From Astrothelium macrocarpum (lineage: Eukaryota; Ascomycota; Dothideomycetes; Trypetheliales; Trypetheliaceae): a stretch of DNA of 47,262 nucleotides. The number at the start of each line of letters is the position of its first letter. Positions within the stretch are counted from its first letter, which is position 1. Below are positions 21,879 to 32,332 of the stretch, one piece after another. The notes under the pieces are model-generated. The model was not told where the DNA came from. It was given only the letters and a program-made list of their open reading frames with translations, and made no database searches. The stretch covers positions 1 through 47,262 of the forward strand of contig JAGEMR010000185.1 in NCBI GenBank assembly GCA_021030915.1, given 5' to 3'. The position numbers were made by a program, and so were the translations under genes.

Positions 21879-24582
21879 GGAGCCCGCCAGAGCCGATTGC
21901 TCGGGCAGCTCTTCCCTTACGCGTGGACCAGCAAACCAAATAAAAAGACCCAGTAGTGCCGTTTTAGGTTTGTTGGTGAATAGCTTCTGACTTTCAGCTT
22001 AGACAAAGTCTGGGAGTGGAGGCGTTTCTGCTATAGTAGTGGCTGAATCAAGTAGATGTGACACACCGGAGCATAGTACGAAGCGGTGAGGAGCTGGTTC
22101 GGCTGTTAAGGATTAGGTTCTCTGATATAGGCATGTAGAATCATTTTGCGGGCGGGAAGTCGAGGGGTTGGCAGCACATTATTATAGCAACCCACTAAGC
22201 AAGAAGACGAGGAAGTGTTTTGAAAGGGCATCCTCGTCTGAGAGGGGGGAAAGGTATCCTTCTCGACGATCTCAAGATGCTGGTCGTATTGCCACACTGG
22301 CTGGAACTTTTCAGGCGCAGTGAGCAGCGATGGGCCACGAGACAGTACTTGTTCCTAGGGTTACCGGATTAGCTGTCCAGAGCAAGCCTCATTGACGAAT
22401 TCTGCGGGTGGCATCATGCGGTGGGATAAAGCTAGGGTGTCTGCTCTAACATCTAATCCCAAATTCTCATTTTAGCGACACGAAAGGAAAAGGCCCAATG
22501 AGAAGCACGATCGGGCTTGGTGTTTGAGTGGTCAGGCGCATGGACGGTAAGAAGCGCGGAACGCTCCTGGGACAATTGCGCTGGTTCCACTGGAAGCTCC
22601 TACAAAGCCGTTGCAGCCCTGCTTCGAGAAGCTGCGTGGAAAAACATGAAACCTCGGCCTTGATCGGCTGTTCTCCGGTAGATGCAAACCTGGCTAAAGT
22701 GGGAACAGGGCGACCAGGCAATACAACCTGGAAAGCATTGAGTTGGGGGCGGCTCCCACGCGTGGCGCTGATTCCTGATGTTTGAGCTCACAGAAGGTCA
22801 GTCATCCAAGGGAAAAAAAAAAGCTTGGAGCCCTTTTGGGCTTGTTCCAAAGTTTCACAAAAAATAGGAACGTTCTGTATTACACGTGCCAGTTCGTGGA
22901 AGCAGAAGGAAGATGGACAGAGTTGGGAATCTCGATTGAAGCGGACATGTCGTTCCAGCGGTCAAGGTTACCAAGACTGACTTTTCCGAGATCTCCATCT
23001 GAAAATGTGAGTAGCCGTCTACTTGGTTGCGAAAGACTCCTGGGGCTTGACGCAACTTGCCTCAGAAGTAAGCTCGTGCGCTTCGCTGTTTCAGACCCTA
23101 TATTATAGACACCCCCGCCTATATCCGCTCGAGTTTCTTTGACCCCCATTGCCTATTAAGTACCTTGTCGGCCCGCCCCAGACCCAAAACCATGCTATTC
23201 CGTTTCATTGTTGCCATGGCTCTATGACAGGTGCCTGTCGCAGGCAGATGGAGAAGGACATCTGTCATGCAATGGCATGTTGCTGAGGCTGAAGGCCGCG
23301 TATGCTTACGATACACGACTGATTGGATCGCAAAAGAGATGAGACAGCTGTAGCTGAGTTGGGTGACGCTTTTGGGGAGCATTTATTCTGGCGGCGCCCC
23401 TTGCGCCGTGCGCCGTCATGTTCCGAGGCCACTGCAACTCAAGATTGGGAAAATGGATAATGAAGAGATGAGGTTGGGATAAGGTGACCGTTTCAAAGCG
23501 GCCCCAAGCAAGCCCAGGTTTGATGCGTCGGCCACGTGTGGTCATCCCGATTGATTCCAGCAACCCGTTGAGGAAGCATCGTAGGAACAGGCCTTTTTTG
23601 CATCTCAACTTCAGTTTCATCAGGGGCAAGCCTGAAAGATAAAAGTCTAAATAGTCCAACGTTGATGCAAGGTCCAGCTCCGAGTCACTTGGTATACCCT
23701 CCTCTGACAAACTTATTTTCTTGTCAGCCAATTGTGTGAAGGGGTTTTATGTTTCGCTGACATGGCAAGATCCGGTTACATAGCATGATGGACGTAATTC
23801 AAATCATGGCACTTGTCATGCTATGACCCATGCGCTCGGGTCCGCCGAAACTACCAGGTATCCTGACATTCCAACTTAATCAGGTAATCGATGTTTACCA
23901 AAGTGCCGGTGAGGGCAATATTATGACTCAGCAAGCACAAAAAGTCACCGTAAGATTTGTATGCGGGTGTTTTGTTAATGGATGAGCGGACGGGCGGCTC
24001 CATCTCCGGCTCCCGCGCGCGGCCCGTAATGGTGGGCTGAACACAAGTGAGATTTCATGCAGACACGGCACGAAGCACAGAAGAACGCTGCGATGTCGTA
24101 CGTACTACCCAGGGATGTGAAATCCGTACCCGTCACCCAAGGCGGTGCTGTGGAGGAATGACTGTGGGTGGCAATGTACAAACGGAATAAATTGGGGCGA
24201 AAATCTCGTACCCTGACATCTTTGTATGACGTTGGTTGTTCAGTCAACTATATCATGTTAAAAGGAGATCTTTTGCGTGTAATGCAGATGACCGTCAATC
24301 GGTCCATTCGAGCAAAGAAACATTCCAGCTTCAAGGAAACAATTCCCTCGCGTACGTAAGTGATCCATATGGTATACCAGCTTGGAGGAATCTGAAAATC
24401 CTCACACTAGCTCGGATGCAGCCAAGTTACTCATGTCCATCATTAATTTATGCCTGAGCCATGTCCTCGCCTCGCTATGCTCCTGTCATGAAAAGAAGTG
24501 GTATCACGGTTTAAAAACGACGGAAAAAGAATTAAAAGAAGTGAATAGTGCCAGAGCGCGCGCAGTCTCTCACGCATAATGA
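21879..24582. other. Long intergenic region between two Myb-type genes
   Basis: About 2.7 kb lie between the 5' end of the first Myb-type gene and the 3' end of the second. ORFs such as 22528..22785, 22782..23108 and 23306..23731 lack domain-like composition and codon consistency. I see no RNA gene or element. Confidence 0.5.
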
Positions 24583-25695
24583 TCAGATTTTACCTCCGAA
24601 ATGCTCTTTGGCATATTGTTCGCATGCCTTGGATAACGTTAGTATTACGTGCTCAAGAGAGACGCGATCAGGTTGATGAGCGATTTGAAGACGAATTGAG
24701 ACATACCTTTGCTGGTTTGCCAACCTTTTGCCCGATGACCTTCCACTTGCTGGCTTCGTACTCCTTGATCGCTGCAAGTAATGCAGCACTCTGCTTGCTC
24801 TGTCAGCGTTTCCCAGTCCTGATTGCCATCTACCAAGTAGAGACCAACGAATGAACCGACCTCATCTTCAGCAAATTCGGCATAGTGCATATCCTAAGAC
24901 AATGACAATCAGCATATACAACGCTTTGGGGATCAGATTTCAATGCGAAGTTCACCTTGTACCAATGCTTCTTGACACTGCCTTCTGTTCGCGAAGGAAA
25001 ATGCTTGAGACAAAGTCAGTGATGATTCGGGAGAGCCGCGAACAGACCATGAGTCAGGCAACCCATGACTCGGGAATAGATACCTTGGCTATCTCACTCC
25101 AGCTCGTTCCCTGGTCCCGCATGGTCTTTAGTCGCTGCTCCTCCGCCGGCGTCCAGGGAGTGTTTGTTCGGCCTTTTTTTGGTGGCGGTGCGGATGGCGG
25201 CTGACCTAAATCCGCGCCAGGAGGACCAAGAGGGTCACCTTCTCCAAAGGGAGTCGATGAAGGACCAGCGGTAACATCTGGCGCTTGCAAAGGCTCATCT
25301 GCGCGACGTTTCCTAGGATTTGGCTGCTGCTGCTGCTGAGGCGGCGGAGGGGGATTTAGCGGACCTGGTGCTGTTTGGGGAGGTGCATTTTGATATGCAG
25401 CAGCAGCAGCAAACGGGTCTTGCGGATGAGCTAGAGCCGAGTAGTGCCCAGGAGGTTGATTTGAAGGCAGCGTCAGTTGAGTCGGTGAAGCAGACGTGCC
25501 GCCAGTGTATTGTTGCGGCTGCTGGACAGTCGGCTTGAGATTGCGCTTAGCATTCGGAGAAGCGCTGGGGAACATGGCGGCTACGTCAGCGGGGCCAGGG
25601 GGGTGGGGAAAGGTGTCGGAGGCGAGACAGCTGCGCAGCGGATTGGAAGTACTAGGTATCAGAGACAAATCACAGAAAAAGAAGACTTACGACAT
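24583..25695 (-). CDS. Tandem Myb/SANT-like protein, 260 aa
   Basis: Six exons on the minus strand: 25695-25691, 25651-25084, 25003-24956, 24893-24861, 24790-24707 and 24627-24583. The first exon is only ATGTC, followed by a 39-nt intron (GTAAGT...ACCTAG) that gives MSTSNPLRSC; without it there is no ATG until residue 30 or so. The next exon is Pro/Gln/Ala-rich with an RKRRADE basic patch. The Myb pair is assembled over the small exons: TPWTPAEEQRLKTMRDQGTS, WSEIAKHFPSRTEGSVKKHW, then DMHYAEFAEDE, SAALLAAIKEYEASKWKVIG and QKVGKPAKACEQYAKEHFG. The acceptor before SAALL has in-frame alternatives one and three codons upstream. Layout (low-complexity N-terminus, tandem C-terminal Myb) mirrors the gene at 20.3-21.9 kb. 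It is probably a nuclear DNA-binding protein; target unknown. Confidence 0.82.
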
Positions 25696-27444
25696 GGTCA
25701 CGGCTCACGAAAAGAAAAAGCTGGCAAGAGCCGTATCACCGCCGCGGACGTGGTCGAGGCCCCGCACTTGGACGCTGTCTTTAACAGCGCTGCCGGGCGA
25801 CGCAACCTTGAAGCGCCTCACGAACGCTCATACCTCAATTCGCACGCGCAAATGGCAGAGACCGATGGTCAGCAGCAGTCGTCGGCGTGGAAGACGATCA
25901 TCATGATGGGTCGAGAGGGAGATCGGCGTCACTTGCATGCGCGCTCCACGGCGAGGCTGGGCATGGGCTACAAAAGCAGTCATGGAAGGCCGGCTGGGCT
26001 ACGAAGAGGGTGCGGATAGACGCCAAGGGACCCGCAACGATGACGGCCAGCGCTGCAGGCCTTCCGTGGGGATGGCTTGGAGTCGACCCATCAGGCAAGG
26101 CCGCCGACGATGGAAGCTTGAAAGCAGCCGAGCCAGCAGCACGCCGAGTCGCGAGCGGGCGACGAGGCCAAGTAGACGATACGGCCAGGCCGGCGGTGCA
26201 GCGTCGCTGGCGGAAGGTAGAGGGGAAAAGTGCCGGGCAATGGAGAGGCAGCGAATGGCGCGGCGTGATGCGGGGTAATTGATTGCTGTCGACGGGTGGA
26301 TTAAAGAGCTGCACCCATTCGTGCCATTCTGCCCATTCTGCCCATTTCCCCCCCTCCGGTCCTCCATCCAACCCATCCAAAAGGGCGCCACTACTGCACC
26401 CAGGCCCCGGCCCAGCACACTCGTGCCGTCTGGCCCGCAGATTCGATGCAGCATTAGAGCCCGGGCCCGTCACGCGCGCGTGCCAATCAGCGCATCATCT
26501 GCCCATCGGCACGAGAAAGAGGGCTGCGGGAGCGCGAGATTGCGTACATGCTGCCGCGCATCGGCACTCGAGGGAGAGGACCAATCCGGAAATGCCATGG
26601 CTTTTGCGCAATCAAACCAGACGAGAGCAGGTCGCTGGACTTGTGTTATCAGGGCAGGACAGCCAATGTCGAATGTTGCCAAATGTAACCCTGCTCGGCG
26701 ATAGGCCCACTCGTGCGGCATGCCACAATACAGCCAGATAGAGTCATGACATAAACAGATTCATCATCAGCATCATCATCCTCCTCCTCCACCACCACCG
26801 CGGCGGCAGCAGCATGCTTCCGGGGCGCCAGCGACCCACTCTGCACGTTCGAGAGTGGACAGTGGATGAACGATGAACAGAACGGTTTGCCTCGCTTCCG
26901 GGCCTTAGGTAAACAGTGGGCACGGGGCAGGAGGGGGGGTTGGCGGGCATGGACGTTTCCGCCAGGCCCATCTCAGTCTAGCCACACCCGCCCACCAACC
27001 GGACACCTCCACGGGCGCGTCCTTGAACCATTTCACAATTTCCTCCAAACTCCACCAGCCCGCGACTTGACATGTGCCTGGGGGGACGAGTCGTCATGCG
27101 CACGATGCACCAATTGCGTTTGACAGACCCTCTCACCGCCCATGTGTCGCGTTTGTGGTGCGCTCGCCCCGTTTCGTTTCTGCCAAGCTTTCATGCGAAC
27201 AGATCCCCCTTGAGACAGTTCGCGACGCGCCACCGTGTTTGAGGGTTGGGAGACGTCTCGACTCCCACCGTCCCCCCCATTCGCACGCAAATCGTCGCGT
27301 TCCCTACGTGATTGGCGCTCTCTCGCTACTCCCCGTCCGTTGAACGCGCTTCGCTGGTACGCACTCGTCAGCGCGCGACGATTTCAAACAACTAGTGCCT
27401 CTGGGGAATTATCGACGCCGTCTCTTTCGGCTATGTAGTTGGAC
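25696..27444. other. GC-rich intergenic region with short repeats
   Basis: No gene is supported. From about 25.7 to 27.3 kb GC content is visibly raised, which makes long chance ORFs on both strands. A short tandem of CCCATTCTG-like units lies at about 26325..26350, and a compound trinucleotide tract (CAT, CCT, CCA, GGC/AGC) at about 26760..26815. It lies between two divergent Myb-type genes, so it probably includes promoters. Confidence 0.5.
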
Positions 27445-27796
27445 ATGTCGTTGGACGCCGTTCCCGTCTTTCGAACATTTTTCGAAGGCTCATCCTCTGA
27501 TGATCAGCTTTTGAGGCGTACGTTGGTGAGTCTTCAAAGTCATAAACCTTCTGCTGCCTGCGCTGTTTGTAAATTCAAACACCTTCTTGTTCGGTGAACC
27601 TCTTGCACCGCCAAAGTTTCGAGCGTGTATCTCTGACAAGGCTCAACCCGGTGATCCGCACCATCGTGGGCACCTCATACGTTCTGAAACTAGCTCTTGC
27701 TTAACGCTTTCAGCCCTGGAACCAGACGAGTTTAAGACTTGGTTCAAAGATCCGCCCAGTAAAGGGCTGAGTTTCTATCTCTACTCGCCTAAATAG
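27445..27796 (+). CDS. Candidate small spliced gene or leader ORF, 86 aa
   Basis: ATG 27445 opens MSLDAVPVFRTFFEGSSSDD, which reaches a GTGAGT donor at 27526 in phase 0. Joining to an AAAG acceptor at 27613 gives 59 more residues ending GLSFYLYSPK and TAG at 27794-27796. Unspliced, the first ORF is 50 codons. The composition is protein-like but I recognise no family, and the acceptor is weak. It may instead be part of a long 5' leader of the Myb-type gene that starts at 28299. Confidence 0.25.
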
Positions 27797-27877
27797 GCTA
27801 CTCACTTGCGCCACCCAGTATCATCTAATACGATCGACGAAGATGGGGTCCCGGTTGATCCTGCCTGAACACCTAGA

Positions 27878-28285
27878 ATGCCGCAACATCATGTAAGTTT
27901 TGAACCTGTAACAGTCAATTATCCCTCCATCTCGTCTTCTCTTGCGTTCCTCCCTCAGGCTTGTCGTCGTCAGCGGCTAGCACAGATCATAGCATATATG
28001 TATTTAACTAGTACACCCATGATGTTTTCACTTTACTCTCGAGTCCACTCCAGCCTCAGCGTTCTCAATCAGCAGCCGGCGGTTTTACTTTCTTTAACAG
28101 CCACCGGTTTGGCTGCTTTTCATTCTTTTAATCAAGATTGCTGGTCGATACAAATTTTATTCTACGTATTTTCTTTGCTATTATTCGCTTCTTTACCAAG
28201 GACCAAGGACATTCATTTCTGGTCCCTTTGGATAACCGCCGGTGGTGCCACTATTGTGATAACCGTTTCACAACCACATTCCTGA
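27878..28285 (+). CDS. Candidate small membrane protein or upstream ORF of the Myb-type gene
   Basis: This 135-codon ORF has three hydrophobic stretches (around PAVLLSLTATGLAAFHSF, SIQILFYVFSLLLFASLP and WITAGGATIVITVS) and ends only 13 nt before the ATG at 28299. Its 5' part overlaps what looks like a genuine intron (27893..27958: GTAAGT, pyrimidine tract, CCTCAG). The ORF start may therefore be spliced out; an internal ATG at 27998 would remain. I recognise no family. It could be a small gene or simply leader sequence. Confidence 0.25.
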   Translation: MPQHHVSFEPVTVNYPSISSSLAFLPQACRRQRLAQIIAYMYLTSTPMMFSLYSRVHSSLSVLNQQPAVLLSLTATGLAAFHSFNQDCWSIQILFYVFSLLLFASLPRTKDIHFWSLWITAGGATIVITVSQPHS

Positions 28286-28298
28286 GTTTACTTTGATC

Positions 28299-29429
28299 AT
28301 GGAGCACAACATGACTCCGTCGATTGTTTCTCCCATTAGCGAGGACAGCCATGGCAGTCCTACCTTTCCCAATAAGCCACGCAAGTTGGCGTACGTAAGC
28401 GGGAACAGATCTTGGTCAGAGGAAGAGGTATGATGGATTAACTCTATCAGCCACAATAAAGCTAATCACGTTCAATAGGAAAACTACTTGCTCCAGACCC
28501 GCATGCAAAAGATGCCCTATAAGCACATTGCTGCCCATCTCAACAAGACCGAACTGGCCTGCCGCCTTCATTACCATCAACTCTCCCACGGAAGCCATCG
28601 CCGCAAGCGCACTCATTCAATGTCTTCTGCAGCTTCTTCTGTTTCTGCTGGCTCAACAACTCAAACTCCAGACCTCCGTCATTACCGCAGTGGCTCAGAG
28701 TTTGAAGAGAGCCCAGCAAGCGAATTCCAAAGTTCACCACCTACTCATGTTAACGGTCGTTCGCGTTCATCCACTACGAGTAGCAATGGTAGTCGCCCGC
28801 ACAAAATTTTGTTGCCCAAGCCGACCCCTCTGACTCCTCGCACCACACCCGATCCAGCTTCTGCAGGCCTTCGCATTCACACTGGTGGAGCAGCCATGCA
28901 GTCCAGCTCTGTCGACACTGATCGTCTTCGATATATTTACGAATCTCACCGCGCTGCTTTTTGGGCCTCCGTTGCTGCCGAATATGGAAGTGACGTTTCG
29001 CCTGCCATGCTTGAAGAAGTGTGGCGCAATGGTACCTTTAACGGCATCGGTGTCAAGCCTCCAACACCTAGCTCCAGCCCCGAACACCGCCACTCTACTG
29101 CACCTCTTCTCAAGCCCGCTCCATATATTGTCGAACCATCCAATTCGGCCATCGAAAAGTCACTCCCGACTGGTCTAACACCCATCACTCCTGCTGTCAG
29201 CAGCGCAATCTCGGCGCCAGACCGATCAAGCTACATATTACCTACTCCGATCCCAAGTGCAACCAATCCCAGGTGCTCTCCGTGGGCAAGCGCCACTGGA
29301 TTCCGTGCACCAGCCATCTCTAATCTTTTGACCGAGGATAGAAGTCCAAGACGAGAGAGTTTCCTTGAGCGGAGGCACACTGACAGCGATGCTCACATCA
29401 CTATTGCATCTGCCGAGAGTTTTCGTTAG
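28299..29429 (+). CDS. Single Myb/SANT-domain protein, 359 aa
   Basis: Exons are 28299..28427 and 28479..29429, with a 51-nt intron (GTATGA, branch GCTAATC, acceptor CAATAG). The Myb-like domain spans the intron at about residues 35-80: NRSWSEEEENYLLQTRMQKM, then YKHIAAHLNKTELACRLHYH, followed by a basic SHRRKRTHS. The remainder is Ser/Pro/Thr-rich. A second ordered-looking segment near residues 170-205 (DRLRYIYESHRAAFWASVAA then MLEEVWR) may be another helical domain. It ends TAG. This is the third Myb-type gene within 9 kb, on the opposite strand from the other two. Likely a nuclear regulator; target unknown. Confidence 0.85.
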
Positions 29430-32332
29430 ATTTTTACCACTTTAAGGATAAGGATGATCATGATGATGGACTTTCTATCACGTAAAGACTAGGGATTTTG
29501 GAGGGTACGCGTCACGATTTTTTACATTTTTGGGTGACAATTAGCCAGCGGATTTGAGGGTTTCTGGTGGATCGATGGATATTCGTGGGAATGTACTAAT
29601 AGAGCCAGGGCAGGCTTGATTACTGTCGTTAATGTACACTATGATACCACATGGGTGGTTTTTTGGGAGGGCTATTCTTACACAGCACGAAAAGGAGTAG
29701 ATTACGAGTAAACAATCATCATTGATAAACTTTCGATATTGCGCAATGTTTGTGGGCATCATGTTCCTTTGGCGTCAGTGTCATAGCAATTTTGACAGGA
29801 AGTTTTTATCCCACTCACGCAGTTGCCCACTCGCTCAACATGCAATTGCTGCACAGAAGTATAACTTGTAATGATGACCTTTGGATGGCAGTAACTAGAT
29901 GTGATCTTCAGTCTAACTCAGTCCCAAGCATAGGTAGTCTTGATTGTGAGAGGCAGCTTCTGCTGAATTTCATCAGCTGCACCGTCGCCCAATAGTTGAG
30001 AAAGCCTGTTACTGGATAAAATCTATGCAACGTATTCGTGTTCACAAAATAATTAGCTCGCATCGACGAGACTCCACAAGCGACCTAACTTTTTTAGTGG
30101 CTCCACTCTAGGAGCTATGCGATACGGCCCCACTCTCGCGACAAAATGGTTTCATCTGCCATGACCCTCTAATTTAAACACAAACACAGCCAAGAAATCA
30201 AGAGAAAAACAACTTTATCCCCGCTGTTCTTATATCCCTCATTCCTGAACTTCAAATGCTCCAGATATCCTTGCTCGTCTCATTTAGCGTTCCTTGTTCC
30301 AAGGTCGTGTTCAGAACGCCCCAGGATGTTCAACCGAAGGTGCACCGAATCGGGTTTTTTGACGAGCTTAAGTTTTCTCCCTCAGAATATCAACCAAACT
30401 TCATCTACGACCTAGCCGCGATCAACCACTAGGTTCTGTCATCTTTAGTCTCCTGTCAAAACCCTAGTGGCGAGTCCAATCTGACAAAGTAGAGTCGAAG
30501 TTACCAGCAAGAATGGCAAAACGAAATGACGTGAACTACGGGGCATAGAATTATCAGGGAGAACTTCAATACAGTTGCCAGCATTGACTTTCGTTGGATT
30601 TGTTAGAGATATCCCTTAAAGTTGTGCCACCCGTTACTATTGGAGCTCTCCATTACGTGTGAATATGGAATTAAAAGTCCTGCAATCCACAGCATTTCTT
30701 TTTGCGACCCTTGGTGGTGCTGCGGATATCCGATTGAATCTAGAAATCAAATCCATCGTGAAATTGATAGGCAAATATGGCGTAACATGTCATGCACGAG
30801 ATCTCAGTTTTGCTTCATGAGGTTTGTTTCGTGTACACGTGCGAACTATGTTCGCGTAATCTTCATGGTACCCTGTGTCTCAAACCATCGGCCACGTAAT
30901 CTTCGAGACTACTTGAGTTTGGTAATGATGATTTAGAAAGAACTATCATAAGACCACTTTGATGGTCATCTAGCTTGGGGCGAAATTGACTTTGCTGTCG
31001 CGAAAACTAAATATAGCGAACATGAAACACGCCGATTCGGCCCATAAGAATCGGCGATTATGAAGATGATCGGAGGAGGCAGGAGAACATCAACGCCTTG
31101 AATTTCCTAATCAGTCGTCTGTATACCACGCTGTCAACGCAATTCGCTAATGCTCGTATGTTCGGTCACAGCGCTGAGTGCGCCTTGTAATTGATCACAC
31201 ACAGCTTGCATTTTGATTCTTCATAACATGTTAATCATCCACAAATGGCATCGGAATAACTTTTTGACTTTGTGAGTCCATCGTAACCATGATATTGCAT
31301 CGAATGCCCACACTCATCGCTTTTTTTTTCCTCGTATCACTCTCCTCAAGTCTCCATAATAATGGCAATAAGCGTCGCTATGCAAAGCGGTCATGATGAA
31401 AAGTATGGCCCGGGATTTACTGCCCTGGTTAATGGTAACAAAGGGTCGAGGACCGCAAGAAATATACACTGTACACGTACATGTTGTAGGAAGACATCCA
31501 ATATCATTGAACAGTATAGTTGTCGGGTCGTCTTCTCAATAAATCGTTAAATATCTCTAACTGTCTAACATTTCATTGGAGCCTGTCAAAGATATGTGCG
31601 AAAAAAACATCTTTTTAGCCCAGAAAGCATCCTTAAGACCGCTTTTGTTGCGATGCTAAGCGCCTTAATCTACCGGATACATGACATTTCGCGAAAGGCG
31701 CCGAAGTGACCAGGTGCTTTTAGTTTGCTGTCGCAATATCACCAACTTCCAGCAGAGGCAAGCGCGATTAAAGACTACTGGCCAAGCTCCCTCTCTGAGA
31801 AAGTTTTTTTTTTTTTTTTTTTTTTGTCGACAGCCTGAGCGTAAAACTTAACGCTAAAGATCTTGAGCAAAGAGGGAGAAATAGATGCAGACGAAACAAA
31901 AGCCATATTAACTATAATACAAACGAATAAAGCATTAAAAAAAACTCTCTGCTAGAAGCTAGATTCAAGTTTGCAGTTTCTCTACAAATTTCACGCGATT
32001 GCTCGATATTGAACGGGACTACAGGCAAAGAGAAACAAACGGAAAAATTGTCGTCATAAATGACTTTAGTTGGGGTTGCCCCTGGCGACGATCTTCACCT
32101 CCACGCGAACCGCAATCCTTACCTCTCCCACGTTTCTTTCTTGTCAGCTCCGCTTCCAAGCCACAAGAGAGATCTCTGATGTTTAGATTCCGTATCTGTA
32201 AAAAAAGGACGCTATCGATCATGGGTAGCTATTCATTAGCTTCTCGGCAAACTTTTCAAAACCAGCAGCACCTGTCAGCAAGACGTGGGTTTTTAAAAAT
32301 GTCCAGCTCTTACCTTGATGGTATGCGGCAAA
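29430..32332. other. Long intergenic region with a hairpin and poly-T tract
   Basis: About 2.9 kb without a supported gene. A perfect 9-bp inverted repeat, CGCCGATTC (31030-31038) and GAATCGGCG (31048-31056), encloses a 9-nt loop. A run of about 20 T lies at 31806..31825. ORFs at 30622..30936, 31362..31550 and 31999..32409 look incidental. The right edge is the promoter of the acid phosphatase. Confidence 0.5.

Noticed and set aside
25496..26741. Long ORFs on both strands upstream of the second Myb-type gene
   Set aside because: High GC content makes stops rare; the ORFs overlap each other on both strands and show no recognisable protein.
27853..27865. GGTTGATCCTGCC identical to the 5' end of 18S rRNA
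   Set aside because: Only 13 nt match and the following bases do not continue as rRNA, so it is a chance match.
31806..31825. Poly-T run as a retroposon tail
   Set aside because: No element body, target-site duplication or coding remnant was found next to it.
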